A stretch of 46,740 bases of DNA from Syntrophomonas sp. UBA4807 (GTDB lineage: Bacteria; Bacillota; Syntrophomonadia; Syntrophomonadales; Syntrophomonadaceae): NCBI GenBank assembly GCA_002402575.1, contig DHGD01000156.1, positions 1-46,740 of the forward strand, given 5' to 3'. Both the position numbers and the translations under genes were made by a program. Each line of letters starts with the position of its first letter. Position 1 is the first letter of the stretch. The notes below the pieces were generated by a model that saw nothing but the letters and a program-made list of their open reading frames with translations, was not told where the DNA came from and made no database searches. Below are positions 7,835 to 14,797 of this stretch, piece after piece.

Positions 7835-9409
7835 TTATCTCCGCTTCTCCTCTGCCGGCTCTACTATGCCGCGCCCGTGCCAGCCCTGCTGGTTGTCCAA
7901 ATCTCTTCGCATCGCACCGTGAAACCTGGCCTGTGCGGCGTATCCGTTATCCACGATACGGCTGATCGCCCAAGCGGCGGAAACCACCGCCATAATGTCA
8001 AAGGTAAAATTAAACAGGAAAAGTTGTTTGGCAGTGTCGGCCTGACCATTGCCTACCACAGGCATGGGAAACTGCAGCCAACCAATTATCATAATTCCCG
8101 TCAACAGCATGACGGCCGAACGGATGGCGGCTGAATTTTGCCGCCGATATTCAAGTGCGCCAATTAACATTATCAGCAGGTAAAAGCAAACCAACAGCCA
8201 CAACTGACGAGGGACATACTTCTCCCTGAGCCGTGACCATAAAGTGAAACGGTTGAAATCACTGACGGGAGTCTCACTGTACTGTCGCGTATATTTGCCT
8301 AACTCAGTCGAGGTGGTGAAGGCCTGGCTGACGGTATATTCCAGGCCAGACATCAGCCTTTGCGGATGGGTGATATAGAAACGCACCAAATCAGCGTTGT
8401 TGGTCTTGCTGTAAAATTCGTCTTGAATCAGTTGACTGGCGGGGGCATATTTATATTCTTCTTGCGGAAGGAACGCATGCTTGCCCGCATCTGCGGCCAT
8501 ATCGGGATTAAGCCCCATATCCAGTAAATCTTGAACAGGATCGGGAGAATCCTTCAGAATGCCGAAGAATACTGAATTGTAAATAGTATAGCGCCCCATC
8601 TCTTTATTGCCCCGGGCGTATCCCAACGGGTAGACGATCAACAATAACCCCAAAAGGGCTAATACTCCTAGCTGGCGTCTACTCAATAAACGGTGGTTTT
8701 CCCAGCAGATCGTCAATACCATAATTAAAATAACCGGCCAGGCCGATAGCGCCTGCAATTTAGAACCCAGCAAAAGCAAGGCTGCGGCAAATATGAAAAT
8801 TATGGCAGGAAACACCCCGGCTGGAGACTGCAATGTGTGGCGCCGGCGGATATAGTACATCCAGGCGGCGATAAACAAGGCCAGCGAGGTTATCATCATG
8901 GGCTCGCCGTACAGGCTGTTCATCCATACCAGGTAATTTCCATCAAAAAACACCAGCAGACTGAGCGCCGCTATGGCTGACCGCTTAATAAGGCTCAGAA
9001 CCGGCAGACAGGCTAATATCACCCCCAGGGCGAAGGTATAGGCAATCGCGTAGTAAGCGGCCAGATAATCGGTTTTAAAAGTATCCTTGCCCAGCAACAG
9101 ACAAACCTGGTTAATAGCCCTGATAATATAGGCCATGCTGGTGACCGCCGGTCGCTGTAAAATACTTGCGCCCTGGTCGGCAACTATCTCATAATCTGTT
9201 ACAGTATATTTAAGAAACCTGACAAATTCAGGATTATTGATATCATCTGCCGATACTCTCAAACCCGACACATTCATGACCCGGTCAAAGTCGCCTTGAT
9301 CGGCCACGCCCGGACGAGGCTGCTGATACAGTACCCCTGCCATGATCAACAACCCCATCAAGCCGGCAATAACACCGAATCTAACATTCACATTCCGCAG
9401 TGAAGACAT
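7835..9409 (-). CDS. WsfD-like integral membrane glycosyltransferase (GT-C type)
   Basis: A 524-residue polytopic membrane protein. After a first helix comes an ADQGDFDRVMNVSGL segment, resembling the acidic first extracytoplasmic loop of GT-C enzymes and matching the WsfD hexose-transferase family as I remember it. About ten further hydrophobic helices follow, with a large outside loop around residues 290-370. It would transfer a sugar from a polyprenyl carrier to a surface glycan. The start ATG 9409 has AAGGG upstream; the open frame extends to 9523 without a ribosome site. It is divergent from gtrA-gtrB. Family assignment is moderate; membrane topology is clear. Confidence 0.6.
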   Translation of the reverse strand: MSSLRNVNVRFGVIAGLMGLLIMAGVLYQQPRPGVADQGDFDRVMNVSGLRVSADDINNPEFVRFLKYTVTDYEIVADQGASILQRPAVTSMAYIIRAINQVCLLLGKDTFKTDYLAAYYAIAYTFALGVILACLPVLSLIKRSAIAALSLLVFFDGNYLVWMNSLYGEPMMITSLALFIAAWMYYIRRRHTLQSPAGVFPAIIFIFAAALLLLGSKLQALSAWPVILIMVLTICWENHRLLSRRQLGVLALLGLLLIVYPLGYARGNKEMGRYTIYNSVFFGILKDSPDPVQDLLDMGLNPDMAADAGKHAFLPQEEYKYAPASQLIQDEFYSKTNNADLVRFYITHPQRLMSGLEYTVSQAFTTSTELGKYTRQYSETPVSDFNRFTLWSRLREKYVPRQLWLLVCFYLLIMLIGALEYRRQNSAAIRSAVMLLTGIMIIGWLQFPMPVVGNGQADTAKQLFLFNFTFDIMAVVSAAWAISRIVDNGYAAQARFHGAMRRDLDNQQGWHGRGIVEPAEEKRR

Positions 9410-9624
9410 CCGGATTATCCCTTCTATTCTCTTTAATGGCAAAGGCTGCTGCTCCGTTAAGACCTCTTGGCGCCATCCCCCGCCATGTTTCCTTCTATCA
9501 AAAGCCACGTATAGTATATCCATAATTTGGGTAGGATAAACACGAACTGTCTGTAACGATTAAGCTGCCAGGAATAGGCGAGCTTTATTCGCAGCTTGGA
9601 GTGGGTCGGACTAGTCGGTGGCTT

Positions 9625-10044
9625 ATGAATAAATTTATTACTAATACTATTGTTTTATATATTGGGTTCGGCGCCCTGACCACACTGGTGAATATACTGG
9701 TTTACTGGCTTTTGGCCCGGCAGGCCGGTGTACCCTATTTGAGCGCCAATATTATCGCTTGGGTGTTGTCAGTATGGTTTGCTTATGCCACCAACCATCG
9801 CTTTGTTTTTGGCAGCCAAAGATCCGGTTTGGTTCCTCTGCTGAGTGAATGCTCGGCCTTTTTCGGCGGCCGCCTTTGTTCCGGTCTGTTAGATATGGGT
9901 ATCATGTTGGTGATGATCGATATGCTGAAAGCAAACGATTTGCTGGTTAAGCTGTTCGCCAATCTGGCAGTGATCAGCTTCAATTATCTATTCAGCAAGT
10001 ATGTAGTTTTTCAACATCACGGACAAGGAGATGTCTTGCGATGA
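9625..10044 (+). CDS. gtrA: GtrA-family polyprenyl-sugar flippase-like protein
   Basis: About 139 residues with four membrane helices, the usual size of GtrA proteins. Family features are the NILVYWLLARQAGVPYLSANIIAW segment split over helices 1-2, NHRFVF after helix 2, and FNYLFSKYVVF at the end of helix 4. GtrA proteins are thought to flip undecaprenyl-phosphate-sugar made by GtrB. The start is uncertain: ATG 9625 has a weak GGTGG, and an in-frame GTG exists at 9601. The stop overlaps the gtrB start by 4 bases. Confidence 0.85.
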   Translation: MNKFITNTIVLYIGFGALTTLVNILVYWLLARQAGVPYLSANIIAWVLSVWFAYATNHRFVFGSQRSGLVPLLSECSAFFGGRLCSGLLDMGIMLVMIDMLKANDLLVKLFANLAVISFNYLFSKYVVFQHHGQGDVLR

Positions 10045-10979
10045 AAAAGATATCTTTGGTAGTACCCTGTTACAATGAACAGGAAGTGTTGCCGTATTTT
10101 TATGCCGAAGTTGTCAAATTGTCCGCAGCGATGCCGACAATGGCATTTGAATTTGTATTTGTTGATGACGGCTCACAGGACTGTACTCTGCCTATAATCA
10201 AAGACCTGCAGCGCGCTGACAACCGGGTCAAATATCTGTCCTTTTCCAGAAATTTCGGGAAAGAGTCCGCTATTTATGCCGGCCTTAAAAATGCCAGCGG
10301 TGATTATGTGGCCATTATGGACGCTGACTTACAAGATCCGCCCCAGCTCATTAAAGAAATGTACCATATCATCAAAACCGAAGGTTATGACTGTGTCGCT
10401 ACCCGCAGGACCAACCGCAAAGGCGAGCCTCCGGTACGGTCTTTTTTCGCCCGCCGGTTCTATCGCATCATAAATGCTATATCCAATATCGAACTGGTTG
10501 AGGGAGCCCGGGATTTCAGATTGATGAACCGGCAGATGGTCGATTCCATCCTGCAGATCTGTGAGTATAACCGTTTCTCCAAGGGCATATTCGCCTGGGT
10601 TGGCTTTAGAACCAAGTGGGTGGAATATAACAATCAGCAGAGGGCGGCAGGCAATACTAAATGGTCGTTCTGGAAATTATATTCCTACTCGCTGGATGGA
10701 ATTATGGCTTTTTCCACCACTCCCCTGGCAGTATCTTCGGTGATAGGGCTGGTCTTCTTTCTAGTCTCCTTGATGCTTCTTGCGGGCTTGTTAATCAAGC
10801 AGATGTTAGGGGGCGGATCCATATTCGGCTGGCCTTTTTTGTTATGTATCCTGTTGTTTATCACCGGTATACAATTGTTTTGCACCGGCATAGTGGGTCA
10901 ATACGTTTCCAAAACCTATTTGGAAACTAAACACAGGCCCATCTATATAGTCAAGGAATTCAGTGACGAATGTTCCTAA
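10041..10979 (+). CDS. gtrB: GtrB-like polyprenyl-phosphate glycosyltransferase (GT2, DPM1-like)
   Basis: A 312-residue GT2 enzyme with VPCYNEQEVLP at the N-terminus, VDDGSQDCT near residue 42, the catalytic MDADLQDPP near residue 92, and two C-terminal membrane helices. It should move a sugar from a nucleotide donor to undecaprenyl phosphate on the inner face of the membrane. It is translationally coupled to gtrA (ATGA overlap). With the divergent GT-C gene it makes a complete make-flip-transfer set for decorating a surface polymer. Confidence 0.92.
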   Translation: MKKISLVVPCYNEQEVLPYFYAEVVKLSAAMPTMAFEFVFVDDGSQDCTLPIIKDLQRADNRVKYLSFSRNFGKESAIYAGLKNASGDYVAIMDADLQDPPQLIKEMYHIIKTEGYDCVATRRTNRKGEPPVRSFFARRFYRIINAISNIELVEGARDFRLMNRQMVDSILQICEYNRFSKGIFAWVGFRTKWVEYNNQQRAAGNTKWSFWKLYSYSLDGIMAFSTTPLAVSSVIGLVFFLVSLMLLAGLLIKQMLGGGSIFGWPFLLCILLFITGIQLFCTGIVGQYVSKTYLETKHRPIYIVKEFSDECS

Positions 10980-11017
10980 CTGAGACGGTTTAAGAGTCTG
11001 AGCCTTGTCCGAATATG

Positions 11018-11116
11018 TAAAAGAATTCGCGGACTGCCCCAATTATGGGCTGATGCTTATCGGGAGCGAATCCGCAGGTGAATTCATAGGGACCGAGGCC
11101 AGCGATTGCCGGTCCC
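11018..11116. other. Structured non-coding stretch after gtrB
   Basis: Several nested inverted repeats: GCGGA and TCCGC, each with adjacent AATTC/GAATT, enclose a GCCC-AATTAT-GGGC hairpin, and GGGACCG (11089-11095) pairs with CGGTCCC (11110-11116). No coding frame is convincing between 10980 and 11304. This may be a folded 3' end of the gtr transcript or a small RNA; I cannot assign a class. A further CGGGAG/CTCCCG hairpin lies at 11244-11264. Confidence 0.35.
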
Positions 11117-11304
11117 GTCAGAACGCGCCTTAACTCAGAATAATATTTGAGTGCGTAGAGGAAGAATAGGCGAAGCTAAGCGGAACAACCTCTGCATGGC
11201 ATCTATGCTGCACACCTTGACTGTTTGTGCCTGGCATTAGTTTCGGGAGGGTCACATTCTCCCGATATTTATTCCTTCACCGCTTGGCCGCCTTATTTAA
11301 ATAC

Positions 11305-11556
11305 TCAACTACAGGAAAGGCTGTCATCTATTTTGTAGCGGCAGCGCCGGCAGAATTCGAACCCGACTTTGCCGTTGCGCGGGTAGATTCCCCTCAGTTT
11401 AGCCGCATGCTCACTGAGCCAGATATCCCTGAAAGAGCTGGTAAACGCATTCCCCAGCATATTGGCCATGGTATGGCCACACTCGCAAAAAAGCACCGTG
11501 CCGTCATAGCGCAGCGTAGGCCATGACCACGGTTTGGTGCAGCGGTCGGGCAGCAT
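11305..11556 (-). pseudogene. SPASM-domain remnant of a radical SAM protein
   Basis: An 83-residue open frame matches only the C-terminal SPASM part of radical SAM enzymes: CTKPWSWPTLRYDGTVLFCEC, MLGNAFTSSFRDIWLSE and a final FCRRCRYK, with auxiliary-cluster type cysteines. The radical SAM core with its CX3CX2C motif is missing, because the frame meets a TGA five codons before the ATG. There is no ribosome site. It is best read as a decayed gene. The parent could have modified a peptide or sugar; which cannot be told from this piece. Confidence 0.6.
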
Positions 11557-11734
11557 TAAGCATGCTTTTCAATGGGTATGCTATTCATCTGGCGATAGGG
11601 AGATAAATTTGCGCTTGGTAGAATGTCCTGAATTGTGTTTTGGGTGCGGCGAAGCCACAGGTGGCACTTCAGTATTTGAAGCCACCCGTCCCGAAGATTA
11701 TGATATTTCCGGTGTTCTGGTTAGTGTCCTAAGG

Positions 11735-11776
11735 CAGAAAAAATTTAAGCCCTCACCAAGTGAGCGCTTAAAATTT
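11735..11776 (-). terminator. Strong intrinsic terminator in the decayed region
   Basis: On the minus strand GCGCTCAC-TTG-GTGAGGGC, extended by AAATTT/AAATTT pairing, is followed by TTTTTT. The stem is about 16 bp with one bulge and one mismatch. No intact gene ends at it, so it probably belonged to a gene now lost. Confidence 0.6.
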
Positions 11777-11785
11777 ACGGCTTTA

Positions 11786-12017
11786 ATGCTATGGCGGAGA
11801 AGTTTTCGAAACACTGGGCCAAGATTTAAATAACCAAGATTATCCGAAACCAAAAAACCTGAAAAAGGAATTAAGGAAGTTCTCTCCAAACCTAAGCAAA
11901 TCTCAAACCTAAACTCGAAACCTAACTCTAAATCTAAACAGAACCTATCTGATAACTATGAGCTAACCTAAACCAATGACTTTAAGACAGTATACCTTTA
12001 CTTCTCCGCCATTGCAT
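11786..12017. repeat. 18-bp inverted repeat pair bracketing about 196 bases
   Basis: ATGCTATGGCGGAGAAGT at 11786-11803 recurs inverted as ACTTCTCCGCCATTGCAT at 12000-12017, with 17 of 18 bases matching. The interior has no open frame of note. The arrangement resembles a small miniature inverted-repeat element or a very long RNA stem. I saw no clear target-site duplication. Confidence 0.5.
11889..11980. repeat. G-poor degenerate AACCTAA array
   Basis: Five copies of AACCTA or a near variant occur within about 90 bases on the plus strand (TTAGGTT on the minus), spaced irregularly by roughly 12-25 bases. The plus strand is almost free of G. It lies inside the 18-bp inverted repeat. Confidence 0.5.
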
Positions 12018-12173
12018 CTATATTATAACCTACGCCAGGAACTAAAGCAATACGCTTTCTATTCAAATTTATTTTCCAGCGCAGTTAGATATTGACTTTG
12101 ATTTATGCTTTAAAAGTTCCAATGCTAATAAAAAACTGATGCATCAATAACTGCCCCCCTTGCCGGCCAGTGG

Positions 12174-13316
12174 CTACATCCGGCGCAGATTAGCTATGAG
12201 CTTTGGCAAAACCTCCAGTGTATAATCAACATCCTCCTCGGTATTATCTTTACCCAAGGTTAAGCGCAAGGAGCCGCGGGCAATCTCATGGGGAAGTCCG
12301 ATGGCCAGCAGTACCGGGGAGGGATCTAAAGCTCCGCAAACGCAGGCTGAACCGCTGGAGGCCATAATTCCATAACTGTCCAGCATTAACAAAATCGGCT
12401 CGCCATCTGCGAATTGGAAACAGACACTGACACTGCCAGGAACCCGCTGGTCGGGATGGCCGGTAAAAATGGCATTGGGAATAGAATTGATAATGCCTTC
12501 ACGCAGGCGTTTGCCCAGACGGGTTAGAAGGTCGGCGCGTTGCTGCATCTCCTGGCCAGCAATCTCAGCGGCTTTGCCTAATCCGACAATTCCCGGGACA
12601 TTTTCCGTTCCAGCCCTAAGCTTGGACTCCTGTCCCCCGCCATATAATAGGTTGCTGATACGAACCCCCTTTTTCACATATAGGCAGCCTATCCCTTTGG
12701 GTCCATACAGTTTATGGCTGGAAGCAGAAAGCATATCGATCCCCATTCTCCTTACATCAATGGGAAGTTTGCCCACAGTCTGTACAGCATCGGTATGAAA
12801 TACCGCTCCGGCTTTGTGGCTGATCGCAGCCAATTCTTCTATAGGTTGAACCGTGCCGATTTCGTTGTTGGCATGCATCACCGAAACCAGTATAGTGTCG
12901 GGGCGGATTGCCCCGGCCAGTGTTTCCGGTTCTACCATCCCCTGTGCATTCACCGGCAGGATGGTTACATCGTAACCGCAGCGCTCCAGGTAGTGAAAAC
13001 TTTCCAGCACGGCATGATGTTCAATAGCCGAAGTTATCAAATGCTTGCCTTGCTTGCCGTTGTTTAGGGCAAAAGTAATTATGGCCTGATTGTCAGACTC
13101 GGTTCCCCCGCTGGTAAATACTATTTCCTGGGGATTGGCATTGATCAAGGCGGCAATCTGCTCACGCCCGGTTTCTACAGCTTTGCGAGCTGCCTGGCCT
13201 TTGCGGTGCACACTGGACGCGTTGCCGAATTCGCAGGTATAATACGGTTTCATGGCCTCGAAAACCCGGGGATCTACCGGGGTGGTGGCGCTGTGATCCA
13301 TGTATATTGATCTCAC
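12174..13316 (-). CDS. iscS: Cysteine desulfurase, NifS/IscS type
   Basis: A 380-residue PLP enzyme with MDHSATTPVDP at the N-terminus, the PLP lysine in ASSHKLYGPKG near residue 200 and the catalytic cysteine in SSGSACVCGALDPS near residue 320. It releases sulfane sulfur from cysteine for Fe-S clusters, fitting the Fe-S-rich enzymes nearby. GTG 13316 is the start, with GGAGGT 7 bases before it. It follows iscR by 31 bases and probably shares its transcript. No iscU is next to it in the window. Confidence 0.93.
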   Translation of the reverse strand: MRSIYMDHSATTPVDPRVFEAMKPYYTCEFGNASSVHRKGQAARKAVETGREQIAALINANPQEIVFTSGGTESDNQAIITFALNNGKQGKHLITSAIEHHAVLESFHYLERCGYDVTILPVNAQGMVEPETLAGAIRPDTILVSVMHANNEIGTVQPIEELAAISHKAGAVFHTDAVQTVGKLPIDVRRMGIDMLSASSHKLYGPKGIGCLYVKKGVRISNLLYGGGQESKLRAGTENVPGIVGLGKAAEIAGQEMQQRADLLTRLGKRLREGIINSIPNAIFTGHPDQRVPGSVSVCFQFADGEPILLMLDSYGIMASSGSACVCGALDPSPVLLAIGLPHEIARGSLRLTLGKDNTEEDVDYTLEVLPKLIANLRRM

Positions 13317-13347
13317 TGAGGATACCTCCTATGTTTAAGCTTTTATA

Positions 13348-13794
13348 TCAATCATCAATGTTAATCGCCGCTCGAGGCATCTGACTGGCTTCCTTTCTCA
13401 GCTCTTCCAATGAATAGGAATCTAAGACCTGGTTCATGCTGTCTCGCAGTTTGTACCAGATTTGGCGGGTTACACAAAAATCGGCCCGGTCACACTCATC
13501 GGGATTGACCTCGCTAACGCAATCTACCGGTGAGATTGGTCCTTCTAATACCCTGATTATGTCTCCCGCCGTTATCTTATCGGCTTCACGGCCTAGAATA
13601 TATCCGCCCTGTGAGCCGCGCACACTCTTCACCAACCCGTTTTGTTTCAAAGGAATTAGCAATTGTTCTAAATAGCGACTGGAAAGATTCTGGTGTTCAG
13701 CGATGATATGGATAGGAACCGGACCCTTATGCTGATTAAGAGCTATTTCTAAAATAGCCCTTAATCCGTATCTTCCTTTGGTAGACAGTTTCAT
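13348..13794 (-). CDS. iscR: Rrf2-family regulator, IscR-like
   Basis: A 148-residue Rrf2 protein with an N-terminal winged helix (MKLSTKGRYGLRAILEIA). The three cysteines of an Fe-S binding loop lie near residues 90-110 in the pattern C-x7-C-x5-C (CVSEVNPDEC, then DFC). It should sense Fe-S status and control itself, iscS and possibly cysK. In Firmicutes some Rrf2 proteins (CymR) instead sense cysteine through CysK; the adjacent cysK keeps that open, but the cysteine triad favours the IscR type. AGGAG precedes the ATG. Confidence 0.88.
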   Translation of the reverse strand: MKLSTKGRYGLRAILEIALNQHKGPVPIHIIAEHQNLSSRYLEQLLIPLKQNGLVKSVRGSQGGYILGREADKITAGDIIRVLEGPISPVDCVSEVNPDECDRADFCVTRQIWYKLRDSMNQVLDSYSLEELRKEASQMPRAAINIDD

Positions 13795-13853
13795 CCGTTA
13801 CTCCTCTTTGATACCTGATCAGCCCACGATTGATCTGCAAGCGGCTATTCAGC

Positions 13854-14786
13854 TTAGTCCTGAAATAAATCGGTGGACAGGTATCTTTCCCCGCTATCAG
13901 GCAGCAGAATCACTATGGTCTTGCCCTTGTTTTCTTCTCTATGGGCAACTTGCACCGCGGCATACACTGCCGCCCCGGAAGAGATTCCTGCCAATAAGCC
14001 CTCGGATTTGGCCAGGTTCCGCGAGGTTTCATAAGCGTTTTCGCTCTTAACCCTATATACCTCGTCCAACAGTGACTGATTCAACACCTCGGGTATAAAA
14101 TTGGCTCCTATGCCCTGGATCTTATGAGTGCCAGCCCAACCTGCGGAAAGCAGAGGTGAATCGTCGGGCTCTACCGCTATCACCTGCAGTTCTGGCTTTC
14201 TGTTCTTCAACACCGCCCCTACTCCGGTTATAGTACCACCGGTACCGACCCCGGCTATAAATATATCTACCTCTCCGCCGGTATCCCGCCATATTTCCTC
14301 AGCAGTGGTCTCCCGGTGTATGGCGGGATTGGCAGGATTTCTAAACTGCTGGGGAATAAATGAATTAGGTATACTGGCCGCCAATTCATCCGCCGCCTTC
14401 AAAGCGCCTGCCATACCTTGGTCTCCAGGGGTCAAGACCAGCTCAGCCCCCAGGGCTTTGAACAGTCTTTGGCGTTCTATGCTATAAGTGTCGGGCATAG
14501 TGAGAATCAAGCGATAACCCCTGGCCGCGGCCACAAATGCCAGCCCTACGCCGGTGTTCCCGCTGGTGGGTTCAATAATAACTGAATCCTGATCGATCAG
14601 GCCTTTTTCTTCAGCGTCCTTGAGCATAGCGTACCCAATGCGGTCTTTTACACTGCCAGCCGGATTAAAGTACTCCAGCTTAGCCAGCAATCGCGCTTCA
14701 ACCCGATTTTTCCGGCTGAAGTTAACTAATTCCAGTAAGGGAGTATTGCCGATAAGTTCAGTGAGATTAGAGGCAATTCTTGTCAT
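13854..14786 (-). CDS. cysK: Cysteine synthase A (O-acetylserine sulfhydrylase)
   Basis: A 310-residue PLP enzyme, family-typical. The PLP lysine is in PAGSVKDRIG near residue 44, the substrate loop is EPTSGNTGVG near residue 71, and the phosphate-binding loop is GVGTGGTITGVG near residue 180. It makes cysteine from O-acetylserine and sulfide. It begins 11 bases after the copA stop and precedes iscR and iscS, so cysteine supply, cluster regulation and sulfur mobilisation are together. Confidence 0.95.
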   Translation of the reverse strand: MTRIASNLTELIGNTPLLELVNFSRKNRVEARLLAKLEYFNPAGSVKDRIGYAMLKDAEEKGLIDQDSVIIEPTSGNTGVGLAFVAAARGYRLILTMPDTYSIERQRLFKALGAELVLTPGDQGMAGALKAADELAASIPNSFIPQQFRNPANPAIHRETTAEEIWRDTGGEVDIFIAGVGTGGTITGVGAVLKNRKPELQVIAVEPDDSPLLSAGWAGTHKIQGIGANFIPEVLNQSLLDEVYRVKSENAYETSRNLAKSEGLLAGISSGAAVYAAVQVAHREENKGKTIVILLPDSGERYLSTDLFQD

Positions 14787-14797
14787 ATCATGTCCTC

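Larger units (their letters stand above)
11557..12173. other. Gene-poor, decayed stretch upstream of the iscS end
   Basis: There is no convincing gene between the SPASM remnant and the end of iscS. A 99-codon plus-strand frame (11534-11833) lacks a ribosome site and runs through a terminator hairpin, so I do not call it. The stretch holds the hairpin, the 18-bp inverted repeat and the G-poor array listed separately. Confidence 0.5.

Noticed and set aside
11534..11833. 99-codon plus-strand ORF
   Set aside because: No ribosome site, overlaps the SPASM remnant, reads through a terminator hairpin, and has no recognisable protein pattern.
11698..11889. 63-codon minus-strand ORF
   Set aside because: It crosses the terminator stem and the 18-bp repeat, with no ribosome site.
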